The position numbers were made by a program, and so were the translations under genes. The notes under the pieces were generated by a model, which saw nothing but the letters and a program-made list of their open reading frames with translations, did not search any database and was not told the origin of the DNA. A stretch of DNA of 64,000 bases from Crocodylus rhombifer (lineage: Eukaryota; Chordata; Crocodylia; Crocodylidae): positions 1,043,097 through 1,107,096 of the forward strand of contig JAVSML010024622.1 in NCBI GenBank assembly GCA_038503035.1. Reading direction: 5' to 3'. Of the stretch, positions 24,271 to 37,094 are shown piece after piece (the stretch's first letter is position 1; every line of letters begins with the position of its first letter).

Positions 24271-27200
24271 CTCTGTGTGCCAATCAAGTGTGCTGTCTGG
24301 ATTGTGGAGCTCCTTGTCTGTCTGGAAATATGGCACCAGGAGCATGGCAGCGTTGCCCTGCCACCTAAGTGTCAGAACTGTGGGGAGCCCTGTGGACTAG
24401 ATGGTATGGCTCCATGGGCCTAATCTGGCTTCTGGTCCGGGGGTTGAGCACTCCTTGGTTTGGAGCATGAAAGGGACACCTTGCAGCATCAGTGAGTTGC
24501 TTTCAAAAAACTACCAATGCCAATGCAAACAGACACTGGCCCAGAGCAAAGAGATTCTGGGCCCAATTCTGGACTTGTGCATTGACCTCAGTGGTGCTCG
24601 TCCTCATTTACACCAACACATGAGGAAGATCAGGCAGGCCCCAGAGCTTCTTGTTTTCTGATCCATTTCAGAGAGAAATGCAAATGACAGACTGTGCCTC
24701 TGGGTCTAGATCTCAGCTTCTCCAAGGATCAAAGTAGTCCAGTTCAGGAAGATAGGTTTGGGCTCACCCCTAGAAATTGTGCAACCCTTAAACCAAGAAA
24801 AACTGAAGTATGAATAGTGATATATTTTAAAATAACAAGCCCTTTTGTCAGCCCAATCTGGCCAGCCTATTGGGGTATTTCAGTGGGAGGACAGCGTATA
24901 AAACAGTTCTCTCAGGTCATTTGCAGTCTTGTTAGTCAGCTGCTATACATATGCTATCATATGGCAGGGTGAAATATTTTGCTTTAATTCTCATAGTAAA
25001 ACATTAAAAAGCATGGCTATGGTTTGTTAAACAGTTGCCTTGGTTCAGTCCAGAGGTGATTGCCTTTCAGGACTAGAATCAGGGAATCAGAAATGAAAAG
25101 CCCAATGGGTCAGATTTAAAGGTAGGAATGGAAGTGCATCTGCAGCTGCATAGGGCTAACAAAGATGCAGATTCCAGCCCTGGGCCCCTCTCTCATGATC
25201 CCTGGGTTAGAGGCATAACAAGCAGTTTTTGTGTTCAGGGTAGTGGCAACAGCCAAGCAACAGTGGCTGACAACCTTGCGCCCCCTCTAAGTCAGCTCCC
25301 AGGACTGGTGCCCTGCTTGCCTACTCCTAGTTACAGCGCTGGTGTTAGCACAGGACAAGGAATGCTGGAGATCAGCATGGTTGCATGCTAGAGGGATTTC
25401 CATTCTGTTGTATAGTTCATGGACAAGGCTGAGGAACCTACTTTAATCTACATCAGGAGCTACTTTGGCTCCAACACTAGTCCCGGAACTGAAGAGTACA
25501 AAGTTGTTTTAAAACCACTTCTGTCTTCACCAGTCCTAGTCTGGAGAAGCTATACCAGGAACAGGTTAACTTTCCTATATCAACATTATTAGTCCTGTGT
25601 AGTAGCACAGAAGTTTAACTTGGATTCCCTGGCCTGCAGGTAAGTAGATATATACTTCATTCAAAAGTTGATTACAAAAAGCTATACTGATGTGTCTTCT
25701 ACTGTTTGTTCCAGTACAGTTGTACTTTGCAATAAGGAAAAGGAGGGGAACTAATTTATGACCCAGGGACAGGGGAAAAAGATCTGAGTTGCCTTTCTAA
25801 CCAGTCTGCTGTGCGTTTCATCCCTGGTAGAGATTCTCATTAGCCAGGAGATGCATCATGTACCTCCAGGTTAATTCCACAGCAGGTGTTGCTGTGATAT
25901 TTGAAGATAAGTAAAGCCATTTCCTTCCTCAAAAGGTTTTTTTACCCCTACATAGAGTTTAATGAGATTAAATTGCATCTTCTCCAAGACTTTATGGCAG
26001 AAGAGTGTGTGTATGGGCAGGTGGCCGTGGAGGCTTTGTGTGGACTTAATAGAGGGCTACTCAGTGAAACAGAGTTGAAATCCTCTTACAATGAAGGGAA
26101 CAATCATTGCGATACTTGACAGCCTAATAGGTGCTAGCAGAAAGCATTGGCCTAGGCAGTTACATAGAATAATAAATACAATAGGCCTTTGTAAGACTAT
26201 ACCCAGGGGATAAAATTATAGTAACTTGGTATTACTATAGACAGACTATTCCATCTATGACCTATTGTTTAAATGAATTAGGTGACATTTTAATGTGAGT
26301 GAATATGGGTCTGATTCTCATGTGGTCTGACTGCATTAGCCCTGACTTCAAGGTAATTCTGCTGACTTCAGTGGGCTTAATCCTGATTTGGACTAGTGTA
26401 AGCAGAATCACAATCAAGTCTGCAGTGTACAATATAGCTACAGCTGATTTACCCTGGTAGAGCTAAGATCAGAATTGGCCCTTCTGTTCTCTGTTCAGGA
26501 TTTATGTTTAATGTAGTCTGGAGGCAGCAGATGGATGAAGGGATACTTATGCAGCCATGGCTTATCCTGTTGTACCATGTGTTGCGACCGAGCTGCTTAC
26601 AGGTTCTAAGTTAGCCCGTTTGCTTTTCCTTCCATATGGCAAGAAGTGCAAATTAATTGATGAGAAGATTCTACTAGTGTACTGAGGTTGTAGGCCAGAA
26701 AATCTTGTGCTGTTTGTTTCTTTTCCTTTGAATGTGTTTTCTCTTTATAAGATTCTTTGCTTGGATGTTAAGCATTTCATTTCATTTCATTGTTTTCCTT
26801 TCTCAAGCGGCTCCTTCCACTTCTTGAAGGGGCTGAATTCTGGATAATTTGGTCTTTCTCTGTTGATTTTAGTGGGGTGACTGGATTTGCACTGGCACCA
26901 AGGCTGTACCAGGGCTTTGGCATATAGAACTGGGGAGCTTTTGGCACCTGTAAGATGGTTTTTCTTGCCTTCTGACCCGAGGGTAACCACATGAGTCTGT
27001 GGTCTCACTGGGCAGAGGAGCTGACCCATTGTAGTGAGGTGCTGGATATCATTGCACGAATGATTTGACATTTGGGGTATTGATGTAAGTCTTCTGGATC
27101 CAGAAGAACCTGCTGGCTTTCCAGTACATTTTGGAATTGGAAGCTATTCTTATTCTGAGAGCAGAAGAGTTGGGAAAAGCAGTGGTCTCACAGAGGGAAA

Positions 27201-28601
27201 ACCATCCAATGCCAGCTGGGTGAAACCACCTCAGGAGGCAGTGATTCAGTAAATGTATGAGTGTACTCAGAAGGTAGGTGCCTGATTCTGAGTTTATAGT
27301 TGTGTCGCTCAGGAGAAATGACTGTTATTTCATTGGTGTTATACTGGCCTGGTCAAGTGAGATCATCATCCAGCCCCAAGTCTTTTCTTTATTGTGTTGG
27401 TAAGAAGTCTTTTGTGCTTTCCAGTTTCCAAGTAGCTGTCAGGCACTCCTGGTATGCAGAAAGGGAGGAGGAGAGCAGGCTCCAGGCAGACAGCAGTTTT
27501 CAGAGTAGCATCCCATGCCATTTCAGCTGTGGATTTAAAGAATTTGAGTTAAAGAATTTCTTTGTTGGCGGTGGAGGCTGGAGGAGGGATGCTAAAGAGC
27601 TCAGGATCAGTAATTGCATATGTAGCACTTTACTTGCTGGGTCATCCCCTTGGTCCTATCTTAACAGATAGGATCCTGGTTCAGATCCTGAGCTGCATTT
27701 GGGGTGCTGAGAGGCTACAGTACAAAGATCCCTCTGGATCTTAGGCTGTGGAGGCCTCACCAGAGTAAGGAGTAATGTAAGCATTGATTGATGCTTATAT
27801 TATATTGATACATATCTAAGAATATTGATGTTTTGCCAAGAACATTAACCAGAGCAGGTGTCACCAAAGAATGACTCCAAACCACCAGGGTCCTTGTGAA
27901 AGTAATCTTGACGGTCCAACAGTGTTGATTAATCCTAACAATCAATAAGGCTGGTGCCAAAAAGCCTAAAATGCACCTGAGGATAACAGAAAAGTCTCAG
28001 GATTAGGGTAATTGGGTGCAAAGGTGTTGATGTTTGTAATGTAAATGCCTGATGTAAACAGAACTGCTTACTTCACATGTAAGAGAAAGCCTGGAAATCT
28101 TTCAATCTTGCATTAGGCTTAGGGAGCACAAGCAATTGGGAGTTATGCCTGTTGCTTACCATCAGCATCCTGGGCTACCATCTTGTAACCCTTTGGACAG
28201 GCATGCTAGGAAGTAGGTTCTGTGTAGATAATAAGCCTGACTGAGCTCTTGCCACTGAACCGAGCCTTGTGGTCAGTTATTTGTGTAACGTGGAGTTTTC
28301 CAGAGAAATACATTGCATGCCCCAACACCAGCAGCCGCAGCAAACAAAGTCTCTTAACAGCGTGCCGGTACATAAAGAACACAAACACGGACTAAGAAAA
28401 AACACAGAGGAACACTAGGCTGATCTGTGCTTGGCCTGTCTCCCCATCACCCCGTATAGCTTCAAGCCATTCTTTAAGGGTCTTCCATGGCTACTTCTGC
28501 AGCTGCTCAGGACTTTTCTAACAGCAGGTGGTCAGTGGGGCCCTCACTGTTCCCTTTGCCAAAGCCATGTCCCCTACCTGTGCTACAGAGAAGGCCTAGA
28601 G
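24271..28601. other. VASH2: VASH2 intron with scattered repeat fragments
   Basis: No exon recognised. About 24560-24650 (GGGCCCAATTCTGGACTTGT, TTTACACCAACACATG) and about 26311-26410 (GGTCTGATTCTCATGTGG, CTGACTTCAGTGGGC) are fragments of a dispersed repeat common in reptile DNA. The segment 25543-25594 has a relative at 32092-32143 sharing TCAACATTATTAGT. Confidence 0.45.
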
Positions 28602-28933
28602 CAGGGGTTCTCAATCTTTTTTGTACCAGGACTCATTTGTAAACATCAGTGGCCAGTCCCAACCCAGTGCCCCTCACTCCCAACCTGCTGACCCCAAGCT
28701 CCCACCCCCCAGTATGTGGAGCATGGGGTGGGTGTGTGGGGCAGGGTGGGTTGCGTGTGGGGCATGGGGGACCCCAAGCAGCGCCTTGCAGGCTGGAACT
28801 CTGTAAGGGAAAAGCCATGGTTTCCCATGTTTTTCTCCATTAAAGGAGAATCCATTTTTAAGGTTTGTTCACAACCCTTTCATATATTCTTGCGACCAAC
28901 TTTTGGTCGTGACCCATAGGTTGAGGAACGCTG
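28602..28933. mobile_element. hAT-like element with perfect 8-bp target duplication
   Basis: Ends are CAGGGGTTCTCAATC and the complement of CAGCGTTCCTCAACC. Both flanks are GCCTAGAG (28594-28601 and 28934-28941). The exact duplication makes this the best-defined hAT insertion in the window and probably one of the younger ones. It is 332 bp and non-coding. Confidence 0.92.
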
Positions 28934-30771
28934 GCCTAGAGCACCTCTTCTGCACTTCCTCCTAGTCCTTGTGTCTCCCTTGCTCAGACTGTTACACTGC
29001 TAAGCCTGTCTGTGCCCATTGCACACAGAGCCAGCTGGCATTTTTTTGTTACAAATCTCTCTCTCTCTCTGTGCTCACAGGCAGAAAAGGTGAGTTGTAC
29101 CAGCTCACAGCTCTAGTTAAACCAAGTAGCTGAAGGTCCCAGATGCAGTCTTTGGCATGGCAGCTGGAAGCTGGTATTGCAGGCGCACATGGAATAGGGC
29201 AGGCATTGGGTATCAACTGTTGGTGTGGCTAGAGAAGACACAAAACAGCGTGAGAAACCTCAGCTGCCGAATCTATAATGGCCAGAAGGAAAAGGAAACC
29301 AGTGCTCAGAGGGTTTAGTGGACTCCTTGGGAGAGGCTTAAGTATGTTGAGGCAAGGCCTGGGCATCACCAGGTTGTGTTGATTAACCTGCAATGTAGAA
29401 CTCAAGACCCAATCTTGCTGTCCTTCCCAAGTCTGTGTTTGTATTAGATTTGCTGGCACATAGATGTAAGGATATTTATTCCATGTTCCTCCTTCAAGAC
29501 CCTGCCTCATGGCACTTCCCCCTTGATGGCAAAGGATGGTTGGATTTAGCTGGCCCTGGAGTCAGTCAATACAATTGCTGTTCTGAAGGGAGTCACTCCA
29601 AAAAATGATCATGAGGAAGTGAGTTAGATAACTTCAGTTTTCATGTAGGATTGCATATTACAGTTACCATTGCATATTATACTGTTACCATGTCTTGCTT
29701 CTGGAGACATCTGAAGCTGCATTTGGAATAGCTGACTAGCACTTCTGTAACACATTCTGGTTTTAACATGGTTACTTCTGCCTTATCACCTCCCTGGGGT
29801 CGTTTGATCCCAGTACTCTTTCCTGCCATGGCAGGGGGTCGGACTTGATGATCTGCTCAAGGTCCCTTTCGACCCTAGAAATTATGAAACTATTATCTCT
29901 GTGCCAGTGCCTGGAGGAAATAATTCCCTACTTGATCATTAAAAGCTCTTGATGCCTCTGGTTGACAGAACAAGGGTGAGTTTATAAACTGGAGGAGTAC
30001 AAACCCCTGTATAGAAGACTAGAACTCAGTTGTCAAAGGCAAGACCTATGGATTGGTATTTCTGTAGTGTCTAAAAAGGGCATAGAAACACTGAAAGCCA
30101 AATATTAAGATCCTGAGCAACATTCAGCTTCAGAATAGAGCATGGAAAAGACTTTGTCCTGTATTGAAAGTGCAGAGCTGAGAAATTTTGCGCTGGTGTT
30201 AAATAAAGCAGCGTCCCCGAGATCAGTCTCTTTATTTTCCTGTTGTTTAATTTGTTAGCACGGTAGGAATACTGGGGCAGTGGGAGTCAGGCCCTTTCCA
30301 GCATGATCCAGGGCAACTGACAATGTTCTCTGTTTTATTTTCTAATCAGTAAAATGGATATAATAACACCAAGGTTTGATTTATCTTGCAGAGTATTGCT
30401 CACAGTTATGTCAGCCATGGATCTGAAAAAAAATCACATGCCCATGTGATGTGAGCAAAACCCCTCATCTGGATGCAGCTCTGCTGGTTTAAGTGATGGA
30501 ACAAAGTTGGTAGAAAAAACCCTTCTTGTGCCATTCGCTATGCCTTTACTAGAGAGCTCTGCTAATACTGCTCTGGAGCAAAGCTGTGGTGGCAGCAGTT
30601 CCCTAATGTAGACCAGCCCTGCCCTGGCCAGGGGTATTTTGGAGGTGAATTAATGTTTCTAAAGCTCTGTCATCCCTTTGGGTAGAAGTTGTTAGTGGTC
30701 TTATTGTTACACCTCTGCTTGTTCATTTCACAACTTTTGTTCAGTGTTGCCTTGACATAGCACATGCAAAG
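28934..30771. other. VASH2: VASH2 intron end, with a CR1 fragment
   Basis: It contains a short TC repeat (29057-29072) and the CR1 tail listed separately. A possible TIR element at about 30455-30625 ends in CTAATGTAGACCAGCCCTG. The pyrimidine-rich tract before the 30772 acceptor is weak (GCAAAG). Confidence 0.45.
29794..29891 (+). mobile_element. CR1 3' UTR fragment
   Basis: GATCCCAGTACTCTTTCCTG, CCATGGCAGGGGGTCGGACT, GATGATCTGCTCAAGGTCCC and GACCCTAGAAATTATGAAAC match the 3' end of the large CR1 at 17.6 kb in the opposite orientation. Only about 100 bp is present. Confidence 0.85.
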
Positions 30772-31153
30772 ATACTTAACCAACGGGCAGCCTTCTGTGG
30801 AACGATTCCCAATCAGCTTTAAAACCCACTTCTCAGGGAACTATTTTCATCATGTGGTGCTCGGGATTTACTGCAATGGCCGGTATGGCTCACTGGGCAT
30901 GAGCAGAAGATCGGATCTGATGGACAAACCTTTGACCTACCGAACTCTGAGTGACCTCATCTTTGAATTTGAAGACTCCTATAAAAAGTATTTACACTCA
31001 GTCAAGAAAGTAAAAATTGGATTATATGTCCCGCATGAGCCACACAGCTTTCAACCCATTGAGTGGAAGCAGCTGGTCCTCAACGTATCAAAAATGGTGC
31101 GGACAGATGTCAGGAAGGAGCTGGAGAAATATGCCAGGGATATGAGAATGAAG
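30772..31153 (+). CDS. VASH2: VASH2 internal coding exon with catalytic His and Ser
   Basis: This 382-nt exon starts after the acceptor GCAAAG and ends at AATGAAG before the donor GTAGGT. The first base completes the split Ile codon from 14160; 127 full codons follow, from YLTNGQPSVERFP to KYARDMRMK, ending in phase 0. It holds the core of the vasohibin domain. The second His of FHHVV (30851-30853) and the Ser of LGMSRR (30902-30904) sit 35 and 52 residues after the catalytic Cys, the same spacing as Cys169-His204-Ser221 in VASH1, so the triad looks intact. An ATG just upstream at 30764 is inside the intron and is not the start. The open frame runs past the donor by chance to 31219. Sequence is closely similar to mammalian VASH2 with scattered conservative changes. 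Confidence 0.97.
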
Positions 31154-31829
31154 GTAGGTGCATGTGAATGTGGCACTTCTGTAAATGGGTTTGGGGGGGG
31201 GCTGTCTGATCTTGATTAGCTAATGTCAATCTGGTGATATCAACGCTTTCCCTAGAGTAAAACCAGTATGAAAGGAATTAAATTGTAGGCACGTGTGGGG
31301 GTTATTGGTGTATCTGTCCAACTTCTGCGTGTGTGTGTATGTCTTGGTCTTGGTGTTTAACCTGCACTGTGCCTTCAAATGCTGCTTTCTATAACTCTGT
31401 TTTTAGGGTTTCCTCCACTTCAGTTTAGAAAATATTTGTGCTGTAGAACATCTCATGGCTGGCTTGCTGATCCTCTGCCCTGCCCCCAGGGCACAACAGA
31501 GCAACCATGAAGCTGCTGTAATATGCACCAACTGACAGTGGTCCCCAAGTAGTCATTTGCCAGCCGTGTGTAGCCCAGGCATCATAATCTAGCCCTGCCA
31601 CTTCCTCTGCAGTGGAGAGGCAGGTGTAGGAACCAGCTGTGCCAGCTCTTTTTACACCCCCCCACCCCCATGACTCCCCAGCAAAGAATTTAGGATTATT
31701 GCCTATTCCCTTTGTGCTACCAGAAATGCCAGCAACAGCCTCCCGGATCATTCTCAGCTGCAGAGGGAACGAACAGTGTTGTGCTGGGGTTGGTCTTGTC
31801 ATGAAAGGGTTGGGACAAGTTCCTGAGTT

Positions 31830-31935
31830 ATTGTATTCCTTCCTAATTAGGTCAAGGGGGTATTAATTTGCAGTGGCTTCCCATGGCATGGAGAAGCCAG
31901 CCAACTGGTATAGTGTTGCCTTTATTCAATTAGAG
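31830..31935. repeat. Direct repeat, copy A
   Basis: This segment of about 105 bp, with GCATGGAGAAGCCAGCCAAC and TGTTGCCTTTATT at its core, recurs 1.2 kb downstream at roughly 80-85% identity. No family recognised. Confidence 0.75.
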
Positions 31936-33044
31936 ACATGAAATTAAGTCTGTAGAGGAGTTGTATGTAAAGCACTCATGCTGTCTCTAAGGTATCAGGT
32001 GAATGAGTTCTGTCCTGTCATTTATTAGACCCAGCTTTTCCCCTTCACTGCATGTAGTTTTGGGTTTTCATTGGAGTCTTGACTTTCCCTGGTAGCAGCT
32101 GTATCAGAAACAGATTAGCTTTCCTCTGTCAACATTATTAGTGCATCGTCTTTAGCCAGCTGAGAAGAGCCAGCGGTCTAGTCAGATTGAAGAGCATAGA
32201 GAAACACTCACGGACAAAGCTTTACAGTTGCCAAAGGGGTGAGCATTTCAATTGGAGAATGTCATTGGAGATCCTGAGTGTGCCTCCCAGACAGCTGTGG
32301 GTGAAGAGCTGGTTTCAGTTGCGGAGAAATGGGTTTTGATGTCTTTCCAACCATCTGTTGGCAATTAGAGTAAAGCAGGTGCACTCATAAAGTTCAGGGC
32401 TGCATCTCTTTCCTGAGAGGTATGGAGCATCACGTGCAAGTTATTTTAGAAAGCAATTCCAAGGTATTTTTTCCTCCTCCTTTTCTCCTGTGAAGAATGA
32501 ATCATTTGAATAAGAGGGCGAGTGCTTCTTATATGTGAAATGGTGTTAAAATTTGCATCTGCCATTTAGATAAGTGCCACTGCTTTGGCTAGAACCATGG
32601 AAAATGGGTAGCAATTCTGCCTTATATGGAGACTTCCTAGTGCAGTTGTTGCAGCTGCTGAATGCCTCTGCCATCCCTTGCCACTGTCTTAGCAATGGGA
32701 GGAGGGTCTGAGGTGTTGTAGACCCCGTCATGGCTTCTGCTCTTCAGCATGTCCCTCACCCAGGTTGGTCATCTAAAATTAACACCAGTGAATTATGCAT
32801 AGCCTATATATGAATCATAGACAGCAATGGAAATGGAGACCTTACCTTCCTGAACATTTATTTGATGACATCAGTTTTTTCTGACACTTGAGTGACTTCA
32901 TTAGAGCTACACCAGTTATTAATTTGGTCCATCATTGGATTGTGCAGCTACGTGGTGTCTTTATAGTTTGGCCAGAATTGATTTGGGTTTGCAGTGCAGG
33001 CTTGGGAAGCATCCCTGCCCTTTGGTAGAACTGCTGCAGCAAAG

Positions 33045-33150
33045 CTTGTATTCCTGTCTAAACAGGTCGAGGGGCTATTAGTTTGCAGTGGCCTCTCATG
33101 GCATGGAGAAGCCAGCCAACTGGTGCAGTGTTGCCTTTATTTAATTAAAA
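33045..33150. repeat. Direct repeat, copy B
   Basis: Second copy of the 31830-31935 segment in the same orientation, with small gaps near its start and an identical stretch of 24 bp in the middle. Confidence 0.75.
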
Positions 33151-35873
33151 TATCCCTCCCTCCCCAGGTGATAAAAGGAGGAAGTGTTATAAGACATTAC
33201 ACCTGATTTCTTTTAAGAGATACTCAAGAATCCAACCCTGCTTGCTTTACTTCTACAAAGAGTCCCAGTGGAGCAAATGTGGATCTCACCGTCCAGTCAA
33301 TGGGACTCCTTGCCTGATAAGACTGGCAGGATCCATTCTCTAATTGTAATTGCTTCAAAACTGCCGATGCTGAGACAGAAGCGCGTGGATAGAGGACAAA
33401 GCAATACAGGGCTGCAGGAACTGAAGTAACCCAGGCCGCGTTTAGTGGAGGAGCATGAAGAATGTAAAGACTTGTGGATCTCACTCCATTCACTCATAAT
33501 ACCTGCATTCATCATTCAGATAGCTCTTGCCTAAATATTGGTGTTCATTCCTAGCTTTTAGTGTTTCAGGAAGGGGTCAAGTCCCATTCTCCTGATCTTG
33601 CGCTGCTTGCTGCTGCCCATTCACCGTTTCTAACGAAGTTCGTTTTACTGACCAAGAAAAGAGGGGGATAGCCTATAAGGTGCCACCCTGCCCTGCCTTT
33701 TGTTTGCCAAGGAAAAAAGGGGTGGCACTTCTGTCTCGAAGGACAGAAGTATTTATATGCAGCCATGCTGGAGTGATGATGTAGCTGTGTTTATAAAAGC
33801 CAGGGACTAAACAGTCCTTGTCTCGGCTGGGTTTGCTGTTTGTAGGTGCCTGTGGACGGTTCTGCTTGAAGTCCTCCATCCTAAGGAGCACCTCTGCTCT
33901 TTGACAGTCTTGGGTGGTTTTTTTGATGTGCACAAAGGGGAGTCTGAACACACTACGGAAAGTATTTTTTGTTGACATCAGGCCTTTTCTCTTAGTTTGA
34001 AACCAGCATGGTTGAGGCCCATCTGTTTTTTTTTCTTTCCTTTCCCTGGCAGCGTGCTAGACGCCACATCCTGTTGAATGTCTAGCTCATTTCTTGTGAC
34101 AGCAGAGGGATTTGTCCCCATCAACACCCCCTGTCAAACAGGTTTTGTAGGCATTTGGGGTAGGAAGAAAGGACCCTTTGTGACAAGCACTGTTAGCAAT
34201 GGATCATTTTTGCGGTCTGTCAAAGCCATAGGCAGAAAGACACATTGTCATGAACAGATTGGTCTTCATGCATGGCCAGAGAGCTGCTTTATGCTCTCTG
34301 TTTCACTGGTGTAAATCTGGAGTGCCTGTCTTCTCTAATGTCAATCCAGAGGAACTTGCCAGTATAACCAAGGGCAGCATATGTCCCAGCCTCTCTAGAT
34401 GTCAAAGAGAAATGTACTGCGATCCTGCACTTCTGTGATGCATATTAAATTTTCCTAGTGTTCATGATTAAATATTAAGTGAACCTACTGCACTTGAGTC
34501 TGTCCCACTGTGATCACTTATTATGCTGTGGAGATGAAAAGTGTGTAATTTGCATTACTATTACAATTTAAAGAAGAGAGAGAGAGAAATTAAGAGCCTG
34601 GCACTTTGTCGGTGTAAAGCAGCACCATTCTCTTTGACTTCAATGAAGCTAGCTGATTTCTGCCAGTTGACATGCTCCTTTAGACAACTCCATAACAGGC
34701 TGGCCTTCCTGCAGTTTAAGTGTAGGATAATGAATCTGATTCTTTCTACTACTTCACTGTAGTAAATCCAGTTACTCCAATGAAATTGGCTAAATTAATT
34801 GGTGTTAAACTGAGTGAGTGAGATGATCACATGAAATCTTAGGTTTATGTTATATGCTAATTTCAACATACCATGTTTAACTGCATATGTCATTACTCAG
34901 AATGATTTCCAACCCTTGTGCCAATGCATTTTTTAATCCTTTCTAGAGAGCTAGTAACCTACATGGACTCTACACAAATAAAGTACAGAATACTACTATT
35001 ATTGCATTTATACAGTTTGCTCTGATAAGGGGATCAGTCCTGTGTTTCTTTCCTGACTTCTGACATTGAGTCAGACCTTTGCGCAGATGATAGAAAAGGC
35101 ATAGTCCTAATGGCGAGAGGCTCTGATCTTACGAAGATGTAAGCAGACGCATGACTTACCACATACGTGTGGTCTCATTGGGTGAAATCCTTAGCCTAGT
35201 GAATAAGTTGAACTGACTTCAACAAGGTCAGGATTTCAGCTGCATACCTCAGTGGAGCTGCTCACAGTATGTAGAGTCACCGGTGTATATCTTTGAAAGA
35301 TAAGCTCCAAAAAAATAAAGATGTGAACTGAGTACTGAAGAAAGTTTTCATCTTAAGGGGCACTCTGCTGGAAGCTGTATGTGAACAAGGCAACTAAGAA
35401 ATGGCCTGTAGTTGCTGAGAAAGTAACTGAAGATCTGTATTTGCCCACAGGATAGTTCCAGGATATATGCCTGGGGTACAGGTATCCTCCCATGCTGCTC
35501 TCACAATGTGCCACGTGAGTTGGGAGTGGGGTAGAGGGAAGCTATCTCTAGGAGACAAGACATGTTGTTCTCCATCCCTGCTCAGTCCTAGGTTTCTCTC
35601 TAGTGATTGCCAATTTTGATGGTGCTCTTTGTGATGTGAATTTATCTGGAAACTGGACTGAGGCCACTAACTAATTTCACAAGAAAGCACTGAGCAGTCA
35701 TCACATGATAACGGCTTTCAGTTCTTCCCAACCTAGGCAGGGTTCAAAAAAACATTGAGATTAAAGGCCCTTTGTGTACTATCTCTGCTCCCTGCTACTG
35801 TACAAGGCCTTTATTTTTAAACTCTGAATAAATGTCTTTATTTAGTGTCTGGTTTTTTCCCCCCTTCTGTTAG

Positions 35874-35989
35874 ATTCTGAAACCCGCAAGTGCCCATTCT
35901 CCAATAAAAGACAGATCACGGGGTAAGTCATTGTCCCCTCGCCGAAGGCAAATCAGCCCTCAGAGACGGGCATGCAGAAGAGACAAATC
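35874..35989 (+). CDS. VASH2: VASH2 penultimate coding exon, basic C-terminal tail
   Basis: This 116-nt exon follows a pyrimidine-rich acceptor (TTCTGTTAG) and ends AAATC before the donor GTGAGT. It begins in phase 0, right after the phase-0 end at 31153, and leaves two bases (TC) of a Ser codon for the last exon. It translates to ILKPASAHSPIKDRSRG followed by a run rich in Arg, Lys, Ser and Pro (KSLSPRRRQISPQRR, then ACRRDKS), matching the low-complexity basic tail of VASH2. A second donor, GG|GTAAGT at 35923, lies inside the exon and has a better textbook consensus than the one used in this model; its use would truncate the protein. Confidence 0.93.
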
Positions 35990-36725
35990 GTGAGTATTGC
36001 TACTTTGCTCCTTCTCGTGTTCTTGTTGAGCTGGTGTCAGATTTACTGACATGGTAAAAAACATAGCAAGTGTAAACTAATATATAAATGTGGGTATGTA
36101 GAGAGGAGCAGAAGAATTATTGCAATGCTCCATAACGTGTACTGACATGGAAATAGCTGTGGAGCTTCTGGTTACCTGAGGCTCTAGCCATTGGTGCTAA
36201 GATTGCAGCATTGTTGTGCATGCTGCTTACCTGCTACAGCTGAAATGAAATGGAAGGAGAAACAGAAGTGGGTCCGTAATTGTGGGGGGACTAGTTAGTG
36301 AAGGCAACTATGCTGAGGAGCTCAGGGACGTGAATATCTTCAGGAATTTCTTCACGTCAAAGATGCTAAAACGACTGGGAATTTATATCCCAAGCAAAGA
36401 GATATAGGAAGGGGTTCCAGACCTGCCTGGATGGATAATCCTCCTCAGTAAGCATATTTGGGATGAGCAGAGAGCTCACAAGGAATGGGGAAGAAGGACT
36501 GATCAGCAAAGAAAACACTGTCTTAAAGAAGAGTAGGTCAGGAAGAATTGCCAAAAGTTAGACTTAGACTTTGCAAAGGATATTATAAAAACAAGCTTTA
36601 AAATGTTCTCCAGCTCCATAAGTAAAGGGAAAACAAGGAAAGAAGTGGGGAAGCTCTGCAGTGCAGGTGGAATAGTGATGAAAAGTAACGGCCCAAAATC
36701 TAAGTGAATGCTTTGCCTCTGCTTT

Positions 36726-36940
36726 CATAGACTTAATAGATTTTAGGGTCAGAAGGGACCTATTAGATCACCGAGTCTGACCCCCTGTCTTGGGCAAGAA
36801 AGAGTGCTGGGGTCAGATGACCCCAGCCAGGTGTTTGTCCAGTCTCCTCTGAAATACCTCCAAGGAAAGGGACAGCACCACCTCCCTTGGAAGCGTATTC
36901 CATATTTTGGCAACACTTTCAGTGTGGAGAATAATGTTGA
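36726..36940 (-). mobile_element. CR1 3' fragment nested in the older LINE
   Basis: TTTTAGGGTCAGAAGGGACC and GACCCCCTGTCTTGGGC, followed by GGTCAGATGACCCCAGCCAG, match the 3' UTR of the large CR1 at 17.6 kb in the same - orientation. It splits the older + strand LINE. Confidence 0.8.
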
Positions 36941-37094
36941 CCATGGAGGCAAAGGAAGGATGGGTCATGGAAATGGTAATGGGTATTTTCGATGTTTCTT
37001 GGCTTTGCTGGTTGCTGCATGGGGCTTACAGGGAACTCCCCTGCCTGCAACAGTGCTACATGTATCAGGGGTGTTTTTTAAGCCGCCATCTGAG

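Larger units (their letters stand above)
31154..35873. other. VASH2: VASH2 intron (4.7 kb)
   Basis: Between the His/Ser exon and the basic-tail exon. It carries a direct repeat pair (31830-31935 and 33045-33150) and a short GA repeat near 34572-34586. A dispersed-repeat fragment lies near 34720-34830, with TGTAGTAAATCCAGTTACTC inside it. No exon seen. Confidence 0.5.

Noticed and set aside
30764..31219. 151-codon frame beginning with Met as a complete small gene
   Set aside because: The Met and next residues are intronic and the frame runs past a splice donor; the true exon is 30772-31153 of VASH2.
31830..33150. Direct repeats as LTRs of a short retro-element
   Set aside because: The copies lack TG...CA ends, a primer-binding site and a polypurine tract, so they are reported only as an unexplained repeat pair.
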